A DNA stretch of 64,000 bases, taken from assembly GCA_965242895.1 (NCBI GenBank), contig OZ251507.1, positions 2,418,001 through 2,482,000 of the forward strand, written 5' to 3'. Numbering within the stretch: position 1 is the first letter of the stretch; each line of letters opens with the position of its first letter. The DNA is from CATQHL01 sp965242895 (GTDB taxonomy: Bacteria > Actinomycetota > Acidimicrobiia > Acidimicrobiales > CATQHL01). The position numbers were made by a program, and so were the translations under genes. Of the stretch, positions 39,639 to 48,116 are shown in pieces. Below the pieces are notes generated by a model. That model ran no database searches, was not told the DNA's origin, and worked only from the letters and a program-made list of their open reading frames with translations.

Positions 39639-40702
39639 CCGTGGCCGCCCGCCGCGCTCAAGTCCACGGTCTGGGTCTCATAGGCGGTTCCGTGGGGCTC
39701 GCCCTGCGCTCCGCCGGCTGGAGAGTGTCCGGCTGCGACGCAAGCCCCGAGCGGGAGCGGGAGGCACGCCAGATAGGGGCGGTGGACGACGTCGGCGCGG
39801 ACGCTTCCGCCGAGGTCGTCTTCGTCGCCGTTCCCGTCTCCGAACTGACGGCGGTGGTTCGCAGCGCCCTGGATCAGGCTGAAGGGTTCGTCACCGACGT
39901 GGGCAGCGTGAAGGCGCAGGTCTGCTCCGCCGTGGATGACCCCCGCTTCGTGGGCGGGCATCCTATGGCCGGCAGCGAGCAGGTGGGGCTGAGCGGCGCA
40001 TCTGCCGACATGTTTACCGATTCGACGTGGGTGCTAACCCCTGGAGAGCGCACCGACGACGAGGCCTACGCTCGCATCCGCTCCGTGGTGGGCGAGCTAG
40101 GAGCAGAGATCGTGACGATGCCCGCTGAAGTCCACGACTCTCTCGTGGCCGTGGTCTCCCACGTTCCGCACCTGGCCGCTGCGACGCTCATGCGCCTAGC
40201 CGACGAGCGGGGCGCCGAACGCTCCGTCTTGAAGCGCCTAGCTGCAGGAGGGTTTAGGGACATGACCCGCATCGCAGCGGGAAGTTCCGACATCTGGCTA
40301 GACATCTGTGAAGCCAACCGAAGCGCCATAGTGGGCTCCCTCGACGGGTTCATGAAGGCGCTGGAAGACATGCGCTCCGCCGTCGATAAGGGTGACCGTC
40401 AAAAACTCGGGCGTCTGCTCGAGCAAGCCCGCAGGGCGAGGGTCAACCTTCCCGTGGGGGCTCCGTCGGAAGCTGAACTGGCGGTCATGCGCGTGCCGAT
40501 TCCCGACCGCCCAGGGGAGGTCGCTCGGATCGCTACTTTGGCGGGGGAACTGGACGTGAACATCTACGACCTGGAGATTGCCCATTCACCCGAGGGCGGC
40601 AAGGGCGTGATGATCATGGTGGTGGCTTCCGGGGAAGTGGAGTTGTTTCGGGAGGCGCTTCTTCAGGGCGGCTACGCCCCGGCGCTCCGAAGCCTGGCTT
40701 AG
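39635..40702 (+). CDS. tyrA: Prephenate dehydrogenase with C-terminal ACT domain
   Basis: 355 residues. N-terminal Rossmann motif GLGLIGGSVGLAL, VTDVGSVKAQV, GGHPMAGSEQVG with the catalytic His, and an all-helical middle. After about residue 285 an ACT-like domain (MRVPIPDRPGEVARIATLAG) suggests feedback by an aromatic amino acid. Directly follows aroH, so chorismate to 4-hydroxyphenylpyruvate is encoded by two coupled genes. Confidence 0.94.
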   Translation: MTVAARRAQVHGLGLIGGSVGLALRSAGWRVSGCDASPEREREARQIGAVDDVGADASAEVVFVAVPVSELTAVVRSALDQAEGFVTDVGSVKAQVCSAVDDPRFVGGHPMAGSEQVGLSGASADMFTDSTWVLTPGERTDDEAYARIRSVVGELGAEIVTMPAEVHDSLVAVVSHVPHLAAATLMRLADERGAERSVLKRLAAGGFRDMTRIAAGSSDIWLDICEANRSAIVGSLDGFMKALEDMRSAVDKGDRQKLGRLLEQARRARVNLPVGAPSEAELAVMRVPIPDRPGEVARIATLAGELDVNIYDLEIAHSPEGGKGVMIMVVASGEVELFREALLQGGYAPALRSLA

Positions 40703-40750
40703 CTAGCTGCTTCTGTCAGGCGGTCAGGCAGTCAGGGGGGCAGAACGGCC

Positions 40751-42043
40751 ATGATCGGGTTTCTCGACAGCGCCTCCGACACCTACATCCCCCCGCCTTC
40801 CGGCGGGAGGCTGCAGGGTGAACTGCTAGCGCCCGGGGACAAGTCGATTTCGCACAGGGCTCTCCTGATCGCAGCCCTGGCCGACGGCGTCTCTCACATT
40901 TCCGGTCTTTCGGAGGGTGATGACGTGAAGGCGACCGCTTCCGCCGTCGCTTCCCTGGGTGCTTCCGTCTACGCTCCCGACGGGCTGAGCGGCGAGGTGG
41001 AGGTGCAGGGCGGCGCGCTTCGGGCGGCAGAGGATGAAGTCGACGTAGGCAACTCAGGCACTTCGATACGGCTGCTGGCGGGAGTTGCCGCCGGTCAGCC
41101 GTTCACCACCACCCTCACCGGCGACGCTTCGGTGAGGCGGCGCCCTATGGATCGGGTGACGCACCCTCTGCGTCTCATGGGCGCTCGAGTGGACGGCCCC
41201 TCGGACGGCAGCCTCGCACCTTTGGTGATCACCGGAGGTTCTCTCGAGGGCGTGGAATACGAGCCGCCTGCGGCCAGCGCTCAGGTGAAGGGCGCTTTGC
41301 TGCTGGCCGGCCTTTTTGCGTCGGGCGAGACGGTCGTAGTCGAGCCGGCGCCCACCCGTCCGCATACTGAAGAGATGCTGGCCGCTTTCGGCGCCGACGT
41401 GCGAATGGAGCCCGGACGGGTGTCGGTGAGCGCTTCGGCGCCCGATCCGTTCGAGTATCGAGTGCCGGGCGACCCCTCCTCTGCCGCGTTCTGGGCAGCG
41501 GCGGCGGCGATCCTTCCCGGCAGTGAGATCGTCCTGCCCAGCCTCTACTTGGGGAGCACCCGCGACGGCTTCCGGCGGGTGCTCGAACGCATGGGAGCCC
41601 CTCTAGAGGTCTCCTCTTCGGGGGTTCTGCGCTGCCGCCACGGCGGGCTGCGGAGCACCACGGTCGCCGCCGAGGAGATACCCTGCCTCATCGACGAGAT
41701 CCCCGTTTTGGCAGTGGCGGCCGCCGTTGCCGATGGGGTCACCCGCTTCGAGGGCGCCGGCGAGTTAAGACACAAGGAGAGCGACCGCTTGGATGCTCTG
41801 AAGCGCCTCCTCTCTGCGTTGGGTGCGGACGTCGACCTAGATGGAGACACCTTGTCTGTGAGGGGTCCGGCAAGGCTGCGTCGTGCGTCCGTCTCCTCGG
41901 GCGGCGACCATCGGATCGCCATGGCATCCTGCGTGGCGCTGCTGGCTGCGGAAGGCGAAGGCGGCGAGGTCAAGGGGTGGGGGTCGGTGAGCGTCAGTTA
42001 TCCGAGTTTCTTAGAGGATTTAGGCAGGCTCTGGCGGAGATGA
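40751..42043 (+). CDS. aroA: 3-phosphoshikimate 1-carboxyvinyltransferase (EPSP synthase)
   Basis: 430 residues. Shikimate-pathway step making EPSP from shikimate 3-phosphate and PEP. Blocks: GDKSISHRALLIAALADG, VDVGNSGTSIRLLAGV, SVRRRPMDRVTHPL, DEIPVLAVAAAVADG and LRHKESDRLDAL. The N-terminal LAPGDKSISHR and GNSGTSIR motifs are intact. Overlaps cmk by four bases. Confidence 0.96.
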   Translation: MIGFLDSASDTYIPPPSGGRLQGELLAPGDKSISHRALLIAALADGVSHISGLSEGDDVKATASAVASLGASVYAPDGLSGEVEVQGGALRAAEDEVDVGNSGTSIRLLAGVAAGQPFTTTLTGDASVRRRPMDRVTHPLRLMGARVDGPSDGSLAPLVITGGSLEGVEYEPPAASAQVKGALLLAGLFASGETVVVEPAPTRPHTEEMLAAFGADVRMEPGRVSVSASAPDPFEYRVPGDPSSAAFWAAAAAILPGSEIVLPSLYLGSTRDGFRRVLERMGAPLEVSSSGVLRCRHGGLRSTTVAAEEIPCLIDEIPVLAVAAAVADGVTRFEGAGELRHKESDRLDALKRLLSALGADVDLDGDTLSVRGPARLRRASVSSGGDHRIAMASCVALLAAEGEGGEVKGWGSVSVSYPSFLEDLGRLWRR

Positions 42044-42759
42044 TTCACTCGGCGGTCGTTTTCATGTCTGTCCTGCGGCTTGCCGGCCGCGCCGCCCCCA
42101 GCGTACTAGGCGCTGCGGAAGGGAGGCCGGTAGTGGCGATAGACGGCCCGGCCGGGGTGGGCAAGACCTCGGTGGCGCGCTCCGTCGCTGCTTCGCTCTC
42201 GGTGCCCTACCTCGACACGGGGGCCATGTTCAGGGCGGTGGCCTGGGCCGTGCTGAACGCGGGCGGTTCCCCGGGTGACGCCAAGGCGGCGGCGAGGGCG
42301 GCGAAAAACTCCGTAATCTTGGTAGAGGAGAGTTCCGTGAGGGTAGACGGAGTGGACGTGACTGAGGCGATCCGGAGCCCGGAGGTGACCGAGGCTGTAA
42401 GTTTAGTGGCGGCCAACCCCGAGGTTCGCTCCGAGCTCTTAGCTCGTCAGCGGGATTGGGCTAGACAGCAGAAGGGTTGCGTGATGGAGGGCAGGGATAT
42501 TTCCACAGTGGTGCTTCCCAACGCCGATCTCAAGGTATATCTAGACGCCAGTCCAGAGGTCAGGGCTCAGAGGAGGGCAGGGGAGTCGGGCGCCGATCCG
42601 GTGAGCGTCGGGGTTTCCATAGAGCGCAGGGACACTCTGGATTCCGGTCGGGAGCACGCTCCCCTGCGCCAAGGGGCGGACGCATTGGTGATAGACACCG
42701 GCGGTTTGAGTGTGGCGGAGGTCGTCTCGCAGATCCTGGCGGAACTGAGAAAGCGGTAG
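42040..42759 (+). CDS. cmk: Cytidylate kinase
   Basis: 239 residues from ATG 42040, which overlaps the aroA stop (ATGA). P-loop DGPAGVGKTSVAR, then PYLDTGAMFRAVAW, VMEGRDISTVVLPNADLKVYL and QRRAGESGA. Phosphorylates CMP/dCMP. About 30 residues precede the P-loop; ATG 42064 is another possible start. Followed without gap by a plsC-like gene. Confidence 0.94.
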   Translation: MIHSAVVFMSVLRLAGRAAPSVLGAAEGRPVVAIDGPAGVGKTSVARSVAASLSVPYLDTGAMFRAVAWAVLNAGGSPGDAKAAARAAKNSVILVEESSVRVDGVDVTEAIRSPEVTEAVSLVAANPEVRSELLARQRDWARQQKGCVMEGRDISTVVLPNADLKVYLDASPEVRAQRRAGESGADPVSVGVSIERRDTLDSGREHAPLRQGADALVIDTGGLSVAEVVSQILAELRKR

Positions 42760-43515
42760 ATGGAAGTGCCTTCCGAACCCACCCAACACGCAGAGGCAGC
42801 CGCCCCCTCAGGAGATCAGAGGTACGGGCGTTCGAGGTTCGGAGATCGCCGCAGTCGGAGCGAATTAGTCGTGCACGACGCGGCGCGTTCGATCGTTCGG
42901 ATTGTCGGCTTTCCCTACTTCTGCATCCGTCGCAGGAACTTTCGGCGTGTGCCTCAGAAGGGCGCTCTGATAGTCGCTCCAGCAGGTCATCGTTCCAACC
43001 TTGATACGCCGTTGGTGGGCGCCGCACTGCCGCGCAGGATGCACTACATGGCCAAGGACAGCCTTTTCAAGAGCCCGTTCTGGTCGAGGTTTCTCTCGGC
43101 TCTGGGCGGTTTCCCTACCTTAAGGGACAGCGTCGACCGCAGGGCTTTGCGCTACGCCCGCGGCGTCCTGGATCGGGGGGAGGCGTTGGTGGTCTTCCCT
43201 GAGGGTGAGCGAAAGTCCGGCCCCCGCGTCCAGCCGCTGCTCAGCGGGCCGGTCTGGCTTTCCGAGGTGACCGGAGCCCCCATCCTGCCCGTCGGGATAG
43301 GCGGCGCCGAGGCGGCCATGCCCAAAGGGGCGCTGATCCCGCGCCCGCGCCGCATCCGATTTGTGTTCGGCGAACTAATACCTGCGCCCGAGAAGGCTTC
43401 CTCTAGGGGGTCTTCCGCCCGCCGACGCCGGGCCGCTTCCGAAGAGCTACGCGAGGTTCTTCAGAGGCTGTTCGACGAGGCTCAAGACTGGGCGGGCACC
43501 CCGAACGATCCCTGA
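42760..43515 (+). CDS. 1-acyl-sn-glycerol-3-phosphate acyltransferase (PlsC-like)
   Basis: 251 residues. The HX4D motif is GHRSNLDTP, followed by MHYMAKDSLFKSPFW and the FPEGER motif, which together define glycerolphosphate acyltransferases. A charged N-terminal extension of about 45 residues precedes the domain. Starts directly after the cmk stop. The fusion-like neighbour order cmk-plsC-ispH-der is common in Gram-positives. Confidence 0.92.
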   Translation: MEVPSEPTQHAEAAAPSGDQRYGRSRFGDRRSRSELVVHDAARSIVRIVGFPYFCIRRRNFRRVPQKGALIVAPAGHRSNLDTPLVGAALPRRMHYMAKDSLFKSPFWSRFLSALGGFPTLRDSVDRRALRYARGVLDRGEALVVFPEGERKSGPRVQPLLSGPVWLSEVTGAPILPVGIGGAEAAMPKGALIPRPRRIRFVFGELIPAPEKASSRGSSARRRRAASEELREVLQRLFDEAQDWAGTPNDP

Positions 43516-43714
43516 GACCACCGGAGGAACGCCCGTGTTTAGTATGGGTTTGTTTGGTTTGGTGCTGCGGGTAGGGTTAGGGTTTTGTTCCTAGCATAGG
43601 GTTACGGGTCGTCCGCTGGGGGTAGAGGCAGGGTGGTATACCCCGCCGGCGGACGGCAATCCCCGCCTCCTCCGGGGGAAGCGCCTGTATTGAGGAACGC
43701 TCCCTTTGCGCCGC
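43516..43714. other. Convergent spacer with inverted repeat
   Basis: Between plsC-like (+) and ispH (-). CGTCCGC (43610-43616) pairs with GCGGACG (43649-43655) and inside GGGGTA (43619-43624) pairs with TACCCC (43639-43644), a likely two-way transcription end. Upstream lies a G/T-rich stretch with GGGTTAGGG-like words. No gene. Confidence 0.5.
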
Positions 43715-44803
43715 TCACGCCCAAGTGGACGATTCAACAGCAGCAGGCAGTCCAGACTCTTCTTGCCGCAGAGGCTTGCCAAAGCTTTTCAGAACCTGGC
43801 TGGCCGCCACCCGCCGGTCGGCGCTTAGGTCGTCGGATGGTTCCGCCCCTAGGGTGACGGAGGCGAATCCGGTTACCACCTTGAGCAGTTCCCGCAGATG
43901 GCGCGGCGGGGGGAAGTATTCCTTTTCGTCGGTCACGTGTATTTCTTCGCTGCCTTTGCCAGGGGCCAGCTTGGCCAGGACTTCTGTCACCAGCTCCTCG
44001 GGCGCCGATGCGCCTGCGGTCAGACCCACTGTGCCTCCAAGGTCGTCGGGCAGTTCGTCCGCTCCGTTGACGCGCACGACCCTGGGGCATCCCATCTTCC
44101 GCGCCAGCTTTTCCAGGGCCACCGTGTTGGAAGAGTTCTCCGACCCCACGATCACGAAAGCGTCGCAGTCTTCGGCGATCCTCTCCAGGGCGGCTTGGCG
44201 GTTGGTAGTGGCGAAGCACAAGTCGCTGCGCCCCGGCGTCCACATGTCCGGGAAGCGCCTGCGGGCTGCGTCTGCCACGTCCGACCAGTCTCGGTGACCC
44301 AGCGTGGTCTGCGCCAGCAGCGCCACGGGTTCGGAGAAGTCCTCCAGCGCATCGATGTCTTCGGGCGTTTCCACCCTGTGGATGGCTTCGGGCGACACGG
44401 CCATAGTTCCTATGGCCTCCTCGTGTCCCTCGTGTCCCACATACACGATGCGGTAGCCTTTGCCGGCGCGCACCTTGACTTCGTGGTGCACCTTCGTCAC
44501 GAGAGGGCAGACGGAATCCACCACGTAACTGCTCACTTCCTTGGCCGCAGTCTGTACCTGAGGGGCCGAGCCGTGGGCGCTCAGCATGACCGGCGCTCCC
44601 ACCGGTACATCGGCGATGTCGTCCACGAACACCACGCCCAGTTCTTCGAAGCGCCGTACTACCTGCTTGTTATGGACGATCTCGTGATAGCAGTAAACCG
44701 GCGGCTCGAACGCCCCCAGCAGCGCAGCCAGCGCCTTGATAGCCATCTCCACACCGGCGCAGAAGCCGCGTGGATAAGCCAAGAGAACCTTTTCGACTCC
44801 CAT
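43715..44803 (-). CDS. ispH: 4-hydroxy-3-methylbut-2-enyl diphosphate reductase
   Basis: 362 residues from ATG 44803. Last step of the MEP pathway, giving IPP and DMAPP. The three Fe-S Cys are visible in YPRGFCAGV, DSVCPLVTKVH and DLCFATTNRQ; HEIVHNKQVV, GHEGHEEAIGTM and GLTAGASAPE are also conserved. The frame is open to ATG 44884, only six bases from the divergent der start; the shorter form matches the family start better and leaves room for promoters, so I prefer it. About 40 residues longer than E. coli IspH at the C terminus. Confidence 0.93.
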   Translation of the reverse strand: MGVEKVLLAYPRGFCAGVEMAIKALAALLGAFEPPVYCYHEIVHNKQVVRRFEELGVVFVDDIADVPVGAPVMLSAHGSAPQVQTAAKEVSSYVVDSVCPLVTKVHHEVKVRAGKGYRIVYVGHEGHEEAIGTMAVSPEAIHRVETPEDIDALEDFSEPVALLAQTTLGHRDWSDVADAARRRFPDMWTPGRSDLCFATTNRQAALERIAEDCDAFVIVGSENSSNTVALEKLARKMGCPRVVRVNGADELPDDLGGTVGLTAGASAPEELVTEVLAKLAPGKGSEEIHVTDEKEYFPPPRHLRELLKVVTGFASVTLGAEPSDDLSADRRVAASQVLKSFGKPLRQEESGLPAAVESSTWA

Positions 44804-44890
44804 GTCCTTCAGGATAATTCGCCGCCGAGCCGCCTGGGCGTCCGCGGCGCCAAAGCCGGCAGCCGAATCGCTGTTTACTAGCATTTCCCC

Positions 44891-46417
44891 ATGAACCGCC
44901 CCCCCTCCGGCAGAGCACAGCCGAGGGTTCCCCCGCCCCTCGAGCTCTCTCGCAGACTGCCTTCCGTGGCTGTCGTGGGCAGACCCAACGTGGGCAAATC
45001 AACCCTAGTCAACCGCATCATCGGCAGGCGTGAAGCCATTGTCGAACATCAGCCAGGCGTCACGCGTGACCGCAAAGAGTGGACGACAGAGCATAAAGGC
45101 AGGCCGTTCTGCCTGATCGACACCGGCGGCTGGCTGCCAGACAACTCGGGCGGCGATTCAGAGAGGGCCCTGAGCCGGAAGGTCTCAGCTCAGAGCCGGA
45201 AGGCCATTCTGGACTCCGACGTGGCGGTGCTCGTCGTAGACGTCACAACGGGAGTCACAGAGACGGACGCCGAAGTATCGGCCCTGCTTCAAAAACGTAC
45301 CGGTCCGGTGCTCTTGGCGGCCAACAAGGTCGACGACGAAGCACGGCTGCTTCTCATCTGGGAGTTCCTCAAGTTGGGGTTGGGCGACCCCCATCCGATC
45401 AGTTCCTTGCACGGGAGAGGCACAGCCGACCTGCTCGACTCCGTCGTGGACTGCCTCGACGCCGCAATCCCCCCCGCCGCCTCGACAGCCGCCTCTTCCG
45501 CCCCGACCGATGTCCCGGCCGACGCCCCCCCCGCCCCCCCCGATGCCTCCCCTGCCCCTGTCCCGCCCGATGTCCCGCCCGATGCCCTCCCTGTCCCCGC
45601 CCCCCCTGCCCCTGCCCACGCCCCCTCCGGAGTGGAGGACTTTTCCACGGTGTCGGTCGCCATCGTCGGCCGACCGAACGTGGGGAAGTCGACCCTCTTC
45701 AACCGCCTCGTCGGCTCAGAGCGTTCAGTCACGCACGAAGAAGCCGGCACCACGAGGGATTCCATCGACACTCTCATCCGCAGCGCCGACGGAATCATCC
45801 GGCTCGTGGACACCGCCGGTCTGAGGCGCCGCTCCAAGGTGAGCGGCGGCACCGAGCACTACGCGGCGCTGCGGGCGCTCAGGTCGGTGGATCGCGCCGA
45901 CGTAGTGCTCTTCGTGATCGCCGCCCCTGAGGGCGTCACTCATCAGGATCAGCGGCTCGCCGAGCGGGTCGACGCTGCGGGCTGTCCAGTCGTCGTCCTG
46001 CTCAACAAGTGGGACGAACTCTCCGCCTCCTCCGCCGCAGCCGAGGAAGACCCCGCCGAAGAGGCGGTCAGGAGGCTGCATTTTCTGAGCGGGTCGCCCG
46101 TCTTGCGCATCAGCGCCCTGACCGGCAGAGGAGTCCACCGCATCCTGCCGGCCCTCTCAGAAGCGGTCGCCCGTTACCAGCGCCGCATCCCCACGCAGGC
46201 AGTAAACAAGGTCATCCGACAGGCACAAGCCTCCCATCCCGCCCCGGCGGGTGGGCGCGTGCTCTACGCCACCCAGGGAGCCACCGACCCGCCTACTTTC
46301 ACGCTGTTCGTGAACCGTGACCTCCCGCGGACATACCTGCGTTTTCTCGAACGCAGGCTGCGCGAGGAGTTCGACCTCGGCGGCTCGCCAGTGAAGCTGC
46401 ATGTACGCAGGCGCTAG
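44891..46417 (+). CDS. der: Ribosome-associated GTPase Der (EngA)
   Basis: 508 residues, two tandem GTPase domains: first P-loop VGRPNVGKSTLVNRI (about 29-43), second GRPNVGKSTLFNRL (about 259-272), plus LVDTAGLRRRS and LLNKWDEL. KH-like C-terminal domain ends GSPVKLHVRRR. Needed for 50S assembly. Between the GTPase domains, residues about 194-246 form an unusual Pro/Ala/Asp-rich linker coded by CCGCCCGATGTC-type repeats; typical Der linkers are shorter and acidic. Confidence 0.96.
   Translation: MNRPPSGRAQPRVPPPLELSRRLPSVAVVGRPNVGKSTLVNRIIGRREAIVEHQPGVTRDRKEWTTEHKGRPFCLIDTGGWLPDNSGGDSERALSRKVSAQSRKAILDSDVAVLVVDVTTGVTETDAEVSALLQKRTGPVLLAANKVDDEARLLLIWEFLKLGLGDPHPISSLHGRGTADLLDSVVDCLDAAIPPAASTAASSAPTDVPADAPPAPPDASPAPVPPDVPPDALPVPAPPAPAHAPSGVEDFSTVSVAIVGRPNVGKSTLFNRLVGSERSVTHEEAGTTRDSIDTLIRSADGIIRLVDTAGLRRRSKVSGGTEHYAALRALRSVDRADVVLFVIAAPEGVTHQDQRLAERVDAAGCPVVVLLNKWDELSASSAAAEEDPAEEAVRRLHFLSGSPVLRISALTGRGVHRILPALSEAVARYQRRIPTQAVNKVIRQAQASHPAPAGGRVLYATQGATDPPTFTLFVNRDLPRTYLRFLERRLREEFDLGGSPVKLHVRRR
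45470..45635 (+). repeat. Pro/Ala-coding minisatellite in der
   Basis: Degenerate repeats of GATGTCCCGCCCGATGCC and CCTGCCCCTGCCC form over 150 C-rich bases that encode the inter-domain linker. Frame is kept. Confidence 0.8.
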
Positions 46418-46585
46418 GTTTCGCCGTCCCCCGCCCGCTGCGTCCCCCCCGCCGCCCCTGTCCGTTGCGCCAGCGCTCGCTGCGCCCCTGCCCGCTGCGC
46501 CCCTGCCCGCTGCGTCCCCCCGCCGCCCCCGCCCCCAGAGCCTTCCGCCGGCAGCGTTCCGCCCTCACCGCGTTAACTTTGAATC
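46418..46585 (+). repeat. GCTGCGCCCCTGCCC tandem repeats after der
   Basis: Repeats such as CGCTGCGCCCCTGCC fill most of the spacer (clear copies about 46478-46520). No gene is supported here. Confidence 0.75.
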
Positions 46586-47704
46586 GTGGAACGGATAATC
46601 CTCTCGATAACGGGCGTCCTGTGTCTGGCGGCCGCTCTGAGTTGGGGAAGAAAGGTTCGCTACCGCTGGCGCTTCTACCGGGAGGTGCGTTCGTCTGGGA
46701 AGGAGAGCGTCGAGAGCGGAGGCAGTCTGCAGGAGCGCAAGGCCATCTACGCAGCAGAGAGGATCGTGCGCTCTAATCTTCAGAGCGACCTGCACTCCGT
46801 CGTCCTGTACCTGGCGGTTGCGGCCTCCTCCCTTCTAATCGTCTTCACCAGCAACTACTCCTGGGTGGCGCTCCTGCTGGCCGTGGGCGTGCTGGCCTCC
46901 CTCTCCGTCCTGTGGGGCAGGAAGTCCGGTTCAGAGTTCAGGCTGGGCAGGGAGCGCTTCGAGATCGAACGCCGAGCGGCCGAGACCCTTGCCCAGAAGG
47001 AGCTCGCCCCCCGAGCCTGGGCAGGCCGCCTGGTCTCCGAAGAGACGACAGGAATAGACGGCTTTTCCATAGGGCACGTCTACAAGGCAGGTTCCGGCCT
47101 GATGGCGGGTGACTTCTTCGACGTCTTCCGCATCTCCCCGTCGAGGGTCGCAGCGCTAGTAGGCGACGTTTCTGGCAAGGGCATCGAATCATCCATAACG
47201 GCCTTTCAAGCCAAGTACCTGATGCGCGTCTTTCTTCGACAGTACCGAGACCCCGCCCAGGCGCTAGAGGAGCTCAACCGGCAGATGCACAGCCCCGACC
47301 GCTTCGAAGAGTTCGTCACCCTCTTCGTGGTGGTGTTCGACGTCGAAGCCGAGACGCTGCGCTACGCCTCGGCTGGTCACCCCACGATGTGGCTCTGGCA
47401 CCAGCGGGAAGTCCTGCCTCTGCGCTCCACCGGCCCTGTGGTCATGCTAGGGCCGGAGAACTCCTACTTCAGCCGAGAACTGCAGCTCAACTCGGGGGAC
47501 ATGATCGTGCTCTATACGGACGGGCTAATCGAAGCCCGCCGCGGCGAAGACCTGTTCGGCGAGGAAGGCGTGGCTCTGCTGGTGCGCCGCGACCCGCTCA
47601 TGCAGCCGCAGGATCTCTGCAAGGCGCTTCTCGACGCCGCGGGCGACTTCAGCGACGGCCCGCTCGGCGACGACGTGGCCGTCCTGGCTGTCCGCCGCAT
47701 CTGA
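46586..47704 (+). CDS. Membrane-linked PP2C/SpoIIE-type serine phosphatase
   Basis: 372 residues from GTG 46586. One short N-terminal hydrophobic helix, then two membrane helices near 70-110 (YLAVAASSLLIVF, WVALLLAVGVLASLSVLWG), then a SpoIIE/RsbU phosphatase domain: GDFFDVF and VGDVSGKGIES carry metal Asp residues, LYTDGLIEARRGEDLFGEEG and LGDDVAVLAVRR complete them. Such proteins usually dephosphorylate anti-anti-sigma factors in partner-switching; no anti-sigma gene is adjacent. Confidence 0.9.
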   Translation: MERIILSITGVLCLAAALSWGRKVRYRWRFYREVRSSGKESVESGGSLQERKAIYAAERIVRSNLQSDLHSVVLYLAVAASSLLIVFTSNYSWVALLLAVGVLASLSVLWGRKSGSEFRLGRERFEIERRAAETLAQKELAPRAWAGRLVSEETTGIDGFSIGHVYKAGSGLMAGDFFDVFRISPSRVAALVGDVSGKGIESSITAFQAKYLMRVFLRQYRDPAQALEELNRQMHSPDRFEEFVTLFVVVFDVEAETLRYASAGHPTMWLWHQREVLPLRSTGPVVMLGPENSYFSRELQLNSGDMIVLYTDGLIEARRGEDLFGEEGVALLVRRDPLMQPQDLCKALLDAAGDFSDGPLGDDVAVLAVRRI

Positions 47705-47728
47705 CCTCTCGACCTCGGCGGCTGCGGC

Positions 47729-48079
47729 ATGCCCTGGTGTTCTCCCTGCGAACGTTTCTTCAACCCCAACAGCCTGCAGGCCGACGGAAGATGCCCCGCC
47801 TGCGGAGAATCGGTAGGCGGCGCCTCCCACGCCTCCCACGCCAAGGCGGTGAAGGAAGGCGCATCAGGCGCATCAGTCGAAGCGCCTGCCGCCGGCCTAG
47901 CTCCCGCTGAGAAGGCGAGCGCCGAACTCGAGAAGAAAGGCGCCGCGGTCGAAGCGCCTAGCACCGAGGAGCCCGCCCGACAAAGCATCCCCTGGCACTT
48001 CTGGCTGCTGCTCGCCGCCACCGCCGGCTACCTGATCTGGCGCTTCGTGCAGCTCATAGCCCGTCTGTTCGGAGCGTGA
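47729..48079 (+). CDS. Small zinc-ribbon protein with C-terminal membrane helix
   Basis: 116 residues. CSPCERFF and CPACGESV near the N terminus form a CxxC...CxxC zinc ribbon; an Ala/Glu-rich linker follows, then one membrane helix (WLLLAATAGYLIWRFVQLIARLF). Topology suggests a membrane-anchored cytoplasmic zinc ribbon. I do not know its function; it lies between the SpoIIE phosphatase and ribF on the same strand. Confidence 0.75.
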   Translation: MPWCSPCERFFNPNSLQADGRCPACGESVGGASHASHAKAVKEGASGASVEAPAAGLAPAEKASAELEKKGAAVEAPSTEEPARQSIPWHFWLLLAATAGYLIWRFVQLIARLFGA

Positions 48080-48116
48080 GCGAGGGCAACCCTGAGCACG
48101 GCTAGGCTGAATATTC

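Noticed and set aside
44804..44884. N-terminal 27-residue extension of IspH
   Set aside because: It would leave six bases to the divergent der start and has no family match; possible but not preferred.
45470..45635. Repeat array as a possible CRISPR
   Set aside because: Units are degenerate, contiguous and in frame within der; there are no unique spacers. No CRISPR-like array is seen anywhere in the window.
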